Origin: Nocardia jiangxiensis NBRC 101359
GTDB taxonomy: Bacteria; Actinomycetota; Actinomycetes; Mycobacteriales; Mycobacteriaceae
Direction of reading: 5' to 3'
DNA: 64,000 bases
NCBI RefSeq assembly: GCF_000308615.1
Contig: NZ_BAGB01000063.1
Coordinates: 27,581 to 91,580, forward strand
Below are positions 8,123-17,221 of the stretch, one piece after another. The first letter of the stretch is position 1. The number at the start of each line of letters is the position of its first letter. The notes below the pieces were generated by a model. That model was not told the origin of the DNA and did not search any database. It worked only from the letters and a program-made list of their open reading frames with translations. A program made the translations under genes and the position numbers.

Positions 8123-9351
8123 CACCGGGCTCCGTACTTCGCCAGGACCCGTTCGCGTTGTGCGGGTTGGATGTTCACGCGAGTGATGTCGCCCTGGTAG
8201 TGCTCCAGCACCCGGTGGTCCATCACCCGGCGCCACAGCGGCGGGAAGTAGGCCAGCGTGATCATGCTGGCGTACCCGCTGGGCAGATTCGGCGCACCGT
8301 CCATACTGCGCAGGATCTGGTACCGCCGAGTGGGATTCGCGTGATGATCGCTGTGCCGCTGCAGGTGGTACAGGAAGATGTTGGTCACGATGTGGTCGGA
8401 ATTCCAGCTGTGTTCCGGGGTGCACCGCTCGTAGCGGCCGCTCGCGGTCCGCTGCCGCAGCAGCCCGTAGTGCTCCAGATAGTTCACCGTCTCCAGCAGC
8501 GAGAAACCGTAGACGGCCTGCAGGACCAGATACGGCAGGATCGCCGGTCCGAAGATCGCGGTCAGTACACCCCACAGCACGAGCGTCATCAGCCAGGCGC
8601 TGAGGATGTCGTTGCGGATCGTCCACGGGCCCCTGCCCATTCGGTGCAGCCGGGTCTTCTCCAGTTCCCACGACGAGCGCAGACTGCCCCACACGCTGCG
8701 CGGCAGGAAGGTCCAGAAATTCTCGCCGAAGCGGGCGCTGGCGGGATCCTCCGGCGTGGCGACCCGCACGTGGTGGCCGCGATTGTGCTCGATGTAGAAG
8801 TGGCCGTACGCGGTCTGCGCCAGGGTGATCTTCGACAGCCAGCGTTCGAGTTCGTCCTTCTTGTGCCCGAGTTCGTGGGCGGTGTTGATGCCCACGCCGC
8901 CGACGGTGCCGATACTCAGCGCCAGGCCGATCTTGGACGCCAGGCCCAGACCGCCGTCGATGCCCAGCCAGGACAGATTCGACGCGGTCCACAGATAACT
9001 CGCGAAGGCCAGGCTGATCAGCTGGAACGGGATGTAGGCGTAGGTGCAGTAGCGGTAGTACCGATCGTTCTCCAGCTGCTCCATGACCTCCTCGGGAGGG
9101 TTCTGCCCGTCGGGACCGAAGAACCGGTCCAGGCTCGGCAGCAGCACGTAGACCAGGATCGGGCCGATCCACCACCAGACCGGGCTGACCGCCTGCCAAC
9201 CGAACCAGTTGAAGACCCGCACCAGCGCCGCCGCGACCAGCAGTGCGGTCGGCGCGACCAGGCCCAGCAGCCACAGGTATCGCTTGCGATCGCGCCATTG
9301 CCGGGACTCGGCCGCGGTGGGCCCCGATTCGCCGATCCGAGATGTCGTCAT
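8122..9351 (-). CDS. alkB: alkane 1-monooxygenase
   Basis: A 409-residue integral membrane di-iron hydroxylase that oxidises the terminal carbon of n-alkanes to 1-alkanols. The His boxes are intact: HELGHKK, EHNRGHH and the C-terminal LQRHSDHH, plus NYLEHYGL characteristic of AlkB hydroxylases. Hydrophobic segments near the N-terminus (LWLLGLVAPTALLVAAALV and WWWIGPILVYVLL) and in the middle fit the six-helix topology. Length is typical. It leads the operon with two rubredoxins and a rubredoxin reductase, making a complete electron chain. A GGAGTG ribosome site precedes the ATG. Confidence 0.96.
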   Translation of the reverse strand: MTTSRIGESGPTAAESRQWRDRKRYLWLLGLVAPTALLVAAALVRVFNWFGWQAVSPVWWWIGPILVYVLLPSLDRFFGPDGQNPPEEVMEQLENDRYYRYCTYAYIPFQLISLAFASYLWTASNLSWLGIDGGLGLASKIGLALSIGTVGGVGINTAHELGHKKDELERWLSKITLAQTAYGHFYIEHNRGHHVRVATPEDPASARFGENFWTFLPRSVWGSLRSSWELEKTRLHRMGRGPWTIRNDILSAWLMTLVLWGVLTAIFGPAILPYLVLQAVYGFSLLETVNYLEHYGLLRQRTASGRYERCTPEHSWNSDHIVTNIFLYHLQRHSDHHANPTRRYQILRSMDGAPNLPSGYASMITLAYFPPLWRRVMDHRVLEHYQGDITRVNIQPAQRERVLAKYGAR

Positions 9352-9447
9352 GTCGCACTCCGTTTACACAATTGCAGAATGTGTATCTAGTGAATACAAC
9401 TTATGATGAGTTGTCAATGAGAGAGTCACAAGAGGAGCTGATGTACA
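9352..9447. promoter_or_regulatory. divergent alkB / tetR promoter with three palindromes
   Basis: The 96-base gap is AT-rich and packed with dyads: TACACA-N9-TGTGTA (9365-9385), TGTAT-N7-ATACA (9382-9398) and ACAACT-N7-AGTTGT (9396-9414). These overlap end to end, as expected for operators of the adjacent TetR regulator controlling both directions. Confidence 0.6.
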
Positions 9448-10065
9448 ATGACCACCGTGGCTGAAGCGCCGAATTTTCAGAGCGAGATGCGCCTGCTCCT
9501 GCGCGAACGAGCCCTGGACGCCGCCCGGGAGGTGGTCTGCACCGAGGGCTGGGGTGCGGTGAACATGTCCCGCATCGCCAAGGACGTGGGGATCAGCCGC
9601 CCGGTGCTCTACAAGGAGATCGGCACCCGGCAGGCCCTGGCCGACGCGCTGATCGAACGCGAACTCGGCACCTTCCTGAGCGGCATCGTCGACACCCTCG
9701 CCGAGCATCCGGCCGACCCGATCAGCGGCATGACCAGCGCAGCGGAGTACACGCTGCGCACCGGTGCGGACAACACCCTGCTCAAGGCCGTCCTGTCCGG
9801 TCGGCACAGCGGCGACACCACTCTGCTGCCCGCCCTGGTCACCGAACCCGAACCGGTCCTGGGCCGCGCGCTCACCGCACTCATCGCCGCCATGCGCCAG
9901 AGCTACGAACTCCCCACCCTCTCCGACGACGACCTGGCCGCACTGATCGAAATCCTCGTCCGCCTCACCCTGAGCCACCTGTTCCAGCCGATCGGGCCGA
10001 TCGATCACGCGGTCGCCCAGGTCGCCCTCGTGATCACCCGGGTCTTCACGGCCATGTCCGCCTGA
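9448..10065 (+). CDS. TetR-family regulator, probably of the alkane operon
   Basis: A 205-residue TetR-type repressor. The N-terminal helix-turn-helix region is seen as ARE VVCTEGWGAVNMSRIAKDVGISRPVLYKEIGTR (residues 28-62). The C-terminal ligand domain is alpha-helical and poorly conserved, as usual. The ATG at 9448 follows AGAGGAG at good spacing. It is divergent from alkB with three palindromes between. In many rhodococci the TetR gene of this operon lies downstream of the rubredoxin reductase, so this position is different. The effector is likely an alkane-derived fatty acid or acyl-CoA, by analogy only. Confidence 0.88.
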   Translation: MTTVAEAPNFQSEMRLLLRERALDAAREVVCTEGWGAVNMSRIAKDVGISRPVLYKEIGTRQALADALIERELGTFLSGIVDTLAEHPADPISGMTSAAEYTLRTGADNTLLKAVLSGRHSGDTTLLPALVTEPEPVLGRALTALIAAMRQSYELPTLSDDDLAALIEILVRLTLSHLFQPIGPIDHAVAQVALVITRVFTAMSA

Positions 10066-10098
10066 CCTCGCTATTTCACGTCGGCGGACGCGCCTGCC

Positions 10099-13000
10099 CT
10101 ACCTGACGCTGGTGATCGGCGCGCCCTGCCAACGCCCCTGGCCCGGCACCGACTCCGCCGCCATGACCAGCGATCCCGCGCCGACCGTCGCCGCTTCACC
10201 GATCGTGCTGCCGGGCAGCATGATGCTGTGCGGTCCCAGGGTCGCGGCTCGGTCCAGGTGCACCCGGTCCAGCCGCATCACCCGGTCATGGAACAGGTGC
10301 GTCTGCAACACGCAGCCACGGTTCACGCTGACACCGGACGCGACCTCGACGAGATCGGGCTCCGGCAGGCTGTACGCCTCACACCACACGCCACTCCCCA
10401 ACCGCGCGCCCAGGCTGCGCAGCCACCAGTTCAACGTCGGCGTCCCGATCGCCGGCGTCACCAACCACGGCACCGCGAGCATCTCCACGAAAACGTCGTA
10501 GAGCTCCTTGCGCCAGACGAACGAACTCCACAGTGGATGGCGAGCGGACGAAAAACGCCCGATCAGAACCCATTTCGCCAAGGTCGTCGACGCACCGGCG
10601 ACGACTCCCGCGGCGAACAGCACCACGCCACCGGCCAGCACCGCCAGCCACACCCCGTCCTCGTCCCAGACGAAGACGAAGGCCCCGAACGTGGCCAGCC
10701 CGAGCAACTCGGCGAACACGAACGGCACCACCCGGCACAGCTCGACCAGCGCCCGCGCCAGGACCAGCGCCCGCCGCGGCGCGAACGTGCGCGCGGGATC
10801 GGGCTGCTCGGCGTTGCGCCGCAACCGGATCGGCGGACGGCCCAGCCAGGACGTCCCTTCCGGCACCTCGTCCGGGGTATCGGAGAGCACCCCGATCAGC
10901 GCGTTGTCGCCCACCGCCTTGCCGGGGCCGACGATCCCCGAATTCCCCACGAACCCACGGGCTCCGACCCGGGAACGCCCGAGCCGCAGCCACCCGCCGC
11001 GCAGTTCGTACGGTGCGACGAGCACGTCGTCCGCGAGGAATGCCGAGTCCGCGACCCGCAGCAGTTGCGGCAGCGCCTGCACGGTGGACAGCTCGACCGA
11101 CCGACCGATCCTGGCCCCGAGCGCACGCAGCCAGATCGGCGTGAACAGGCTGACGTACAACGGAAACAGCTTCTTGTGCGAGGTTTCCAGCAGTTCGTGG
11201 ACGAACCACGCCGCCCACCCCGCCGCGCTGAACATCGGGTGGGTCCCCGGCCGCAGTGCCCGTCCCGCCAGCCGGACCATCGCGACGGTCGCCGACGCCT
11301 GGCAGAGCATGCCCAGCACCACCATGACCGGCAACCACAGCACGAGACGGACCGCGGCGTCGGATGCCGACGCGTCCGCGGGTATCACCACGAACCCCAA
11401 AACCACGACCGGAACCGCGGCCATGGCACCCACCAGCTCGCGCAGCGCGGGCGCCAGCATGAAGGCCAGCAGCCACCGACGCGGGCGAGCGGGCCGAGTG
11501 AACGGCCATCGCACGGAGCTCTCCTGCCCCGACGCCGGTGAACCGACCCAGCACTGTCCGGCCGGCACCGCACCCACCACACAACTGCCCGGGAGCACCT
11601 GCGCGCCGTCCCCGATCTCGGTATCCGGCATCACCGTGCTTCGTGACCCCACTCGCGCACCCGCGCCGACGCGCACCGAGCCCACGCGCAGCAGATCGCC
11701 GTCGAGCCACCAGCCCGCCAGATCGGCTCGCGGTTCGACGGCCGCTCCGTCGCCGATGCTCGCCAGCCCGGTGACGGGCGGCAGAGCGTGCAGGTCGACG
11801 TTCTTGCCGACATGGCAGCCGAGCAGCCGGGCGTACTGGACGGCCAGCGGGGTGCCGACGATCGAAGCGAGCCCGAACGAGGCGACCAGGCGCTCGGCGG
11901 CCCACAGTCGCAGATGGGTCCGGCCGCCTCGTCGGTAGCTGCCCGGTGTGATCCGGCCCCGCACGACCCGCGCGCCCAGCCCGGCGACCAGCACCCTGCC
12001 GGGCGGAGCCGACAGCACCAACAAGGCGGGTACCAGCACCGACCACGGCAGCCGGGGCAGCCAGCTCTCCGGTTCGACGATCGAGTACACGTTGCCGATC
12101 AGCGCCACCCCCACGACCCACCGCACACCCGAAACGGCAAGGAGCAGTAGCTGAATCGCGGTCTGGACCGCACGGGTCCACAACGGGATCGGCGACACCG
12201 TGCGGCACGGCCGCTGCGACTGATCCGCGCAGACCAGCCGTAGGCGCAGCGCCGCCGGGGTCGGGTACCGGTACACATCCGCCACCGATACCTCCGGATA
12301 CCGCTCGCGCAGCATCGACACCAGCCGCGCCGCGGTCAGACTGGTGCCGCCGAGGTCGAAGAAGTCGCCGTACGCATCGGCCTCGGTGCCCAGCATGTCG
12401 TGCCACAACCCGCAGAGCCAGGCGGTCGTCTCATCCGTTTCGGCCGGTTGCCTGCCCGGATCGGCGGGCAGCGGCCACGGCAGTGCCGCACGATCCACTT
12501 TGCCGGACGCCCGGGTGGGGAACTCGGACAGCAGGGCGAGCCGAGGAACCAACGCCGCCGGCAGACGCTCGCGCAGCAGCCGTAGCGCGCCGTCCCGGTC
12601 GAATCGCTGCGGGTCGCCGTCGGCCGGAACGACGTAGCCGACAAGTACATCGCACCTGGCCGCAGTGTGTTTGACCAGCGTGATCGCCGCCACCACCGAG
12701 GGCAGATCCAGCAGTGCGTCCTCGATCTCGCCGAGTTCGATCCGGCGGCCACCGATCTTGACCTGGTCGTCGCGGCGACCGACGAATTCGAGGCCCTCGC
12801 GATGGGCTCGCACCAGATCGCCGCTGCGATAGGCCCGTGCCCAGCCCAGCGTGGGCAGCGGTGCGAACTGCTCCGCATCCCGCGCGGGATCCAGATAGCG
12901 ACCCAGACCGACACCGCCGACGACCAGCTCACCGACCTCACCCCAGCGAACGGGCCGCTCGGCCTCGTCGACCACGGCCAGCCGCCAGCCGTCCAGCGGC

Positions 13001-13965
13001 AGTCCGATCCGCACCGGCTCGCCGTCGCGCAGCCGGGCCGCGCTGCTCACCACGGTGGCCTCCGTGGGCCCGTAGGTGTTCCAGACCTCGCGATCGTCAT
13101 CGGCGAAGCGCCGCACCACTTCTGGTGGGCACGGTTCGCCGCCGACGATCAGCAGCCGCACCCCGGCGAGCATCTCTGGCGACCACAGGGCGGCCAGACT
13201 GGGCACCGTGGACACCACGGTGATCCGTCGCCGCGCGAGCCACGGGCCGAGATCCGCCCCGGTGCGCACCAGCGCCCGCGACACCGGGACCAGGCAGGCG
13301 CCGTGCCGCCAGGCCAGCCACATCTCCTCGCAGGAGGCGTCGAACGACACCGACAGCCCGGCCAGCACCCGGTCCCCGGGCCCGATCGGCGCGTCGCGCA
13401 GGAACAACCGGGCCTCGGCATCCGCGAAAGCCACGGCCGAGCGATGACTCACCACGACCGCCTTGGCCTTCCCGGTGGAGCCGGAGGTGAAGATGATCCA
13501 CGCGTCGTCACCGGGTTCGAGCTCGCGGGCAGAGCAGACCCGCTCGGTGTGCTCCCGCAGCGTGATACCGCCGTCCGCGCCGAGCACGGCGCGCACGCCC
13601 GCCTCCCGCCAGATCAACTCGGCGCGTTCATCCGGATCATCGGCATCCACCGGCACGTACGCCGCACCCGCCGCCAACACGGTCAGAATCGCCACATACA
13701 ACTCGGTCGAACCGGACGCCACCCGCACACCGACCCGATCACCGACCCGAATCCCCCGCATCCGCAGCGCACCGGCCCCCGCACGCACGACCCGATCGAG
13801 GCGCCGATACGACAACCGACGTTCGCCGTCGTCGATCGCCATCTCGTCCGGCCAGGCGGAAACCGAGTGGTTCAGCACATCGAGCAAAGTCGCGGACCTC
13901 GGCACCGACGACCTACCGGGGTAAACCGCTGCGTCGGAAGTTGAGATAGGCGTGTCGACTGTCAC
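10099..13965 (-). CDS. Pls/PosA-type nonribosomal peptide synthetase (adenylation, carrier, membrane-bound terminal region)
   Basis: A 1288-residue single-module synthetase. The adenylation domain (about 25-510) shows IIFTSGSTGKAKAVVV, FDASCEEMW, NTYGPTEATV, YRSGDLVR, GRRDDQVKIGGRRIELGE and PTRASGKVDRAAL. A carrier domain follows with the phosphopantetheine Ser in DLGGTSLTAARL (about 539). The rest is the Pls-type terminal region: six hydrophobic helices interleaved with three hexapeptide-repeat-like blocks (ADLAGWW, VVGAVPAGQ, GNSGIVGPGKAVGDNA). This matches epsilon-poly-lysine synthetase architecture and size. No classical condensation or thioesterase domain is present. FDAS followed by Cys-Glu places an acidic residue in the substrate pocket, which fits a basic amino acid. 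GTG at 13965 has GGAAAGG before it. Confidence 0.88.
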   Translation of the reverse strand: MTVDTPISTSDAAVYPGRSSVPRSATLLDVLNHSVSAWPDEMAIDDGERRLSYRRLDRVVRAGAGALRMRGIRVGDRVGVRVASGSTELYVAILTVLAAGAAYVPVDADDPDERAELIWREAGVRAVLGADGGITLREHTERVCSARELEPGDDAWIIFTSGSTGKAKAVVVSHRSAVAFADAEARLFLRDAPIGPGDRVLAGLSVSFDASCEEMWLAWRHGACLVPVSRALVRTGADLGPWLARRRITVVSTVPSLAALWSPEMLAGVRLLIVGGEPCPPEVVRRFADDDREVWNTYGPTEATVVSSAARLRDGEPVRIGLPLDGWRLAVVDEAERPVRWGEVGELVVGGVGLGRYLDPARDAEQFAPLPTLGWARAYRSGDLVRAHREGLEFVGRRDDQVKIGGRRIELGEIEDALLDLPSVVAAITLVKHTAARCDVLVGYVVPADGDPQRFDRDGALRLLRERLPAALVPRLALLSEFPTRASGKVDRAALPWPLPADPGRQPAETDETTAWLCGLWHDMLGTEADAYGDFFDLGGTSLTAARLVSMLRERYPEVSVADVYRYPTPAALRLRLVCADQSQRPCRTVSPIPLWTRAVQTAIQLLLLAVSGVRWVVGVALIGNVYSIVEPESWLPRLPWSVLVPALLVLSAPPGRVLVAGLGARVVRGRITPGSYRRGGRTHLRLWAAERLVASFGLASIVGTPLAVQYARLLGCHVGKNVDLHALPPVTGLASIGDGAAVEPRADLAGWWLDGDLLRVGSVRVGAGARVGSRSTVMPDTEIGDGAQVLPGSCVVGAVPAGQCWVGSPASGQESSVRWPFTRPARPRRWLLAFMLAPALRELVGAMAAVPVVVLGFVVIPADASASDAAVRLVLWLPVMVVLGMLCQASATVAMVRLAGRALRPGTHPMFSAAGWAAWFVHELLETSHKKLFPLYVSLFTPIWLRALGARIGRSVELSTVQALPQLLRVADSAFLADDVLVAPYELRGGWLRLGRSRVGARGFVGNSGIVGPGKAVGDNALIGVLSDTPDEVPEGTSWLGRPPIRLRRNAEQPDPARTFAPRRALVLARALVELCRVVPFVFAELLGLATFGAFVFVWDEDGVWLAVLAGGVVLFAAGVVAGASTTLAKWVLIGRFSSARHPLWSSFVWRKELYDVFVEMLAVPWLVTPAIGTPTLNWWLRSLGARLGSGVWCEAYSLPEPDLVEVASGVSVNRGCVLQTHLFHDRVMRLDRVHLDRAATLGPHSIMLPGSTIGEAATVGAGSLVMAAESVPGQGRWQGAPITSVR

Positions 13966-14176
13966 TGCGAAACCTTTCCGTGGCGACAAGTCGGCCACAA
14001 ATCGGGTTCCACCACATTTTATCCACAGCCCGGACAGGGAAAACAGGGAACAAAGCACCCGTGCGGCAGCCTCGGGCCGGGGCATCACGCCCGCGCCACC
14101 GGTGGGAACACCGTGATCACCGGGCCTTCCACGGCCGACTACCGTCCACCGGAACATGCGGACAAGGAGTGACGGC

Positions 14177-15376
14177 GTGCGAGTGCTGTTGTCGACGAGC
14201 GGATCGCGCGGCGATATCGAGCCCGCCCTGGGCCTGGCGGTGCGGTTGCGTGAGTTCGGAGCCCAGGTGCGGGTGTGCGCGCCGCCGGACTTCGCCAGGC
14301 GCTTCACCGAGCTGGGCGTACCGCTGGTGCCGCTGGGCCCGCCGATGCCGAGCCCGCGGACCACGCGGGGATTCTCCCTGGCCGATGTGCTGGACTACGC
14401 AAACCGTTGGCCCGCATATCAATTCGAGACGATCCCCGCAGCAGCCGCAGGATGCGATGCGGTGGTGGCGACCGGGATGACCGAGATCGCCGCCCGGTCG
14501 GCCGCGGAGAAGCTGGGCATCCACTACCAGTACGCGAGCTACCAGCCGACCAGCCTGCCCTCGCCGCATCACCCGCCGATGCCGAGAAGGCCGGGTGAAC
14601 GGCCCGCGCCGGAGACGATAGCCAACTCCCTGCAGTGGGAGATCGACGCCCAGGGGTGGAATGCGCAGTTCGGTGCGGCGGTGAATACCCGCCGGGCGAC
14701 CCTCGGGCTACCGCCGGTGGATGCCGTGCGCGACCACATCATCACCGACCGCCCCTGGCTGGCCGCGGATCCCGTGCTGGGACCGTGGCCGGAATCACCC
14801 GGTGTGGGCGTCGTGCAGACCGGCGCCTGGATCGTCCCGGACGAACGTCCCCTGCCCACCGAATTGGCGGCGTTCCTGGACGCCGGTACACCTCCGGTGT
14901 ACATCGGCTTCGGCAGTATGCGCGTGCACAGCAGCCTCGCCGAGGTCGCGATCGAGGCAGTCCGCGCGCACAACCACCGCGTGCTCCTCTCCCGCGGTTG
15001 GGCGGATATCGCCGTGCCCGACGACCTCCCCGACTGCATGACTCTGGGCGAGGTCAACCATCAGGCGCTGTTCCCGCGCGTCGCGGCCGTCATCCACCAC
15101 GGCGGCGCGGGCACGACAACGACCGCCGCCCGAGCCGGGGTGCCGCAAGTGGTGATACCCCAGATGATGGACCAGGCGTACTGGGCCCGGCGAGTGGCCG
15201 ATCTCGGCATCGGGACGGCGTGTGCGGACACGCTTCCCGATCTCGCGTCATTGTCCGCCGCGCTCGACACGGCACTGACGTCCACCACCCGAGCGCGGGC
15301 ACACGCAGTGGCCGCCATGATCACCTCGGACGGGGCGGGCACGGCGGCGAAATTGCTGATCGACGCGATCCGATAG
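14177..15376 (+). CDS. GT1-family glycosyltransferase (MGT / vancomycin Gtf type)
   Basis: A 399-residue GT-B-fold transferase resembling the glycopeptide-antibiotic enzymes. It starts VRVLLSTSGSRGDIEPALGLAVRL and carries VRVCAPPDFARRF, VYIGFGSM at the interdomain hinge, and the nucleotide-sugar signature HHGGAGTTTTAARAGVPQVVIPQMMDQAYWA. The acceptor is unknown; these enzymes glycosylate peptides, macrolides, sterols or lipids. GTG at 14177 follows AAGGAG; the frame is also open back to an ATG at 14156. It is divergent from the Pls-type synthetase, about 210 bases away, so a shared product is possible but unproven. Confidence 0.88.
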   Translation: MRVLLSTSGSRGDIEPALGLAVRLREFGAQVRVCAPPDFARRFTELGVPLVPLGPPMPSPRTTRGFSLADVLDYANRWPAYQFETIPAAAAGCDAVVATGMTEIAARSAAEKLGIHYQYASYQPTSLPSPHHPPMPRRPGERPAPETIANSLQWEIDAQGWNAQFGAAVNTRRATLGLPPVDAVRDHIITDRPWLAADPVLGPWPESPGVGVVQTGAWIVPDERPLPTELAAFLDAGTPPVYIGFGSMRVHSSLAEVAIEAVRAHNHRVLLSRGWADIAVPDDLPDCMTLGEVNHQALFPRVAAVIHHGGAGTTTTAARAGVPQVVIPQMMDQAYWARRVADLGIGTACADTLPDLASLSAALDTALTSTTRARAHAVAAMITSDGAGTAAKLLIDAIR

Positions 15377-15455
15377 GGCAGCTGCCGGAATGCACCGGCC
15401 GACACCGCAACCGCACCGAACCACGCCGGTGCGGTTTCGGTGCCGAACGCGCCCG

Positions 15456-16427
15456 TCAGCGGCGGGCGGCCAGTACGAGTGCGAATCGGTCCTGCGGATC
15501 GGTCCACATGTGCTCGGTGTCGAATCCCGCGACGTCGAGTTCCGCGGCGAGTCCCTCGAGGCGGAATTTCGCGGAGATCTCGGTGCGCATCTGCTCGCCC
15601 TTCGCGAAGTGGACGGTGAGGTCCAGGTCGGGGACGGTGACGGTCATGCCCCGGGTGGCTTCCAGGCGCATCTCGATCCACTCGTTCCGCGCGTCCCAGA
15701 CCGCGACGTGGGTGAAGGCGTCGGGGTCGAAATCGGCGCGCAGGCGAGAGTTCAACACGTGCAGGACATTTCGGTTGAATTCGGCGGTGACTCCGGCGGC
15801 GTCGTCGTAGGCGGGGACGAGGACGTCGGAGTCGATGACCAGGCCCGCGCCGAGCAGCAGCTGCTCCCCAGGTTCCAGGACCGCGGCGACACCGGCGAGG
15901 AATTCCGCGCGCTCGGCGGGGATCAGATTGCCGATCGTGCCGCCGAGGAAAGCGATCATGCGGCGGCCGCCGCGCGGGAGGTTGTGCAGCGTGTCGGTGA
16001 AATCGCTGACCACGCCGTGCACGGCCAGGCCCGGGAATTCCGCACCGACCTGCTCGGCCGCACCACGCAGCGCGGACTCCGAGACATCCTGGGGTACATA
16101 GGTTTTCAACGGCCCGGCCGCGCTGAGCGCGGACAGCAGCAGGCGGGTCTTGGCTGCGGACCCGGCGCCGAGTTCCACCAGGACCTCGGCCTGCGCGATC
16201 TGCGCGATCTCCCCGACGACGCGTTCGAGCAACGCGCGCTCGGTGCGGGTCGGGTAGTACTCGGGCAGGCGGGTGATCTCCTCGAACAGCTCACTGCCGC
16301 GGGCATCGTAGAACCACTTGGGCGGCAAGGTCTTCGGGTCCGAGGTCAGCCCGCGTCGCGCGTCCGAGCGCAACGCCTCGGTGAGATCGGCATCGGTGAG
16401 GTGGATTTCCAGCGTAGGTGCGGTCAT
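15456..16427 (-). CDS. egtD: L-histidine N-alpha-methyltransferase
   Basis: A 323-residue SAM-dependent enzyme that trimethylates histidine to hercynine, the first ergothioneine step. Recognisable segments are LPPKWFYDARGSELFEEITRLPEYYPTRTE near the N-terminus, VELGAGSAAKTRLLLSAL as the SAM-binding loop, IAFLGGTIGNL, and VPDLDLTVHFAKGEQMRTEISAKF near the end. Length fits the EgtD family. The ATG at 16427 shares one base with the stop of egtC; a GTG one codon upstream is the alternative start. It is the last gene of the egtA-egtB-egtC-egtD run. Confidence 0.95.
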   Translation of the reverse strand: MTAPTLEIHLTDADLTEALRSDARRGLTSDPKTLPPKWFYDARGSELFEEITRLPEYYPTRTERALLERVVGEIAQIAQAEVLVELGAGSAAKTRLLLSALSAAGPLKTYVPQDVSESALRGAAEQVGAEFPGLAVHGVVSDFTDTLHNLPRGGRRMIAFLGGTIGNLIPAERAEFLAGVAAVLEPGEQLLLGAGLVIDSDVLVPAYDDAAGVTAEFNRNVLHVLNSRLRADFDPDAFTHVAVWDARNEWIEMRLEATRGMTVTVPDLDLTVHFAKGEQMRTEISAKFRLEGLAAELDVAGFDTEHMWTDPQDRFALVLAARR

Positions 16428-17221
16428 CACAGCGCCCTTTCGGAATCTTCGGCATCGAGCGGAACGATCGACAGGTGGCCGGGACGCAGCGTCACCAGTT
16501 GCCGGTCCGCGACCGCCCGCCAGCGCGGATCGTCGTCGTACGGTTCGGAGGCCACCACCGCCGTCTCCTCGGTGACCAGCACCGACAACGCATGGTGAAC
16601 GGTTGTGGCCCAGAGTGTTTCGCCATCGCCCAGCAGCAGGTTCAGGCGCGATTCGGGCGAGAGGTCCAGTACGGCCCGGATCACCCGCGGCAGCACCGCG
16701 GCCGGATCCGCGACCGACGAACCGAATTCGCCCGCATCGCCGGACTTCTCCAGCAGATCACGCACGATCACCCACAATGTCGCCGCATCCGTGCGTGATT
16801 CGGCCTCGATCAACGACGGCGTGCCGAATTCCGCGGCCAGCCGAGTGAGTACCGGCTGCCAGTCCGGTATCCGCCCGTTGTGGCTGAACGCCCAGCGCCC
16901 ACCGGTGAACGGCGCGCACGCGTTGCGTTCCACCGACAGCGAATTGGTGGCCGAGCGGACCGCCCCCAGCACTGCAGTCGAATTCAGTTGCGGCAGAACT
17001 TCTTCCACGGCCGGATCGGTCCAGATCGCCGAAGAGTTGCGATACCGGCTCACCTCGCCGCCGGGCAGCCACCAGGCCACGCCGAACCCGTCGGCGTTGA
17101 TGGTGCCGCCGCCGCGCATGTCGTGCGGGGCCCATGCCTGTGTGTACAGCGAATGCGCACCGCGCGTGAGGATCTCGCCGACCGGTGCGAGCGGACCGAG
17201 ATATCCCAGATGACGGCACAT
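16427..17221 (-). CDS. egtC: gamma-glutamyl hercynylcysteine S-oxide hydrolase
   Basis: A 264-residue class II glutamine amidotransferase-like hydrolase. Cys2 (MCRHLGYLG) is the N-terminal nucleophile after Met removal, and GGGTINADGFGVAWW and PFTGGRWAFSHNGRI are typical of the fold. It removes glutamate from gamma-glutamyl-hercynylcysteine sulfoxide. I set the start at 17221 because the catalytic Cys must be residue 2; the frame is open further upstream inside egtB. The start overlaps the egtB stop by one base. Confidence 0.93.
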   Translation of the reverse strand: MCRHLGYLGPLAPVGEILTRGAHSLYTQAWAPHDMRGGGTINADGFGVAWWLPGGEVSRYRNSSAIWTDPAVEEVLPQLNSTAVLGAVRSATNSLSVERNACAPFTGGRWAFSHNGRIPDWQPVLTRLAAEFGTPSLIEAESRTDAATLWVIVRDLLEKSGDAGEFGSSVADPAAVLPRVIRAVLDLSPESRLNLLLGDGETLWATTVHHALSVLVTEETAVVASEPYDDDPRWRAVADRQLVTLRPGHLSIVPLDAEDSERAL

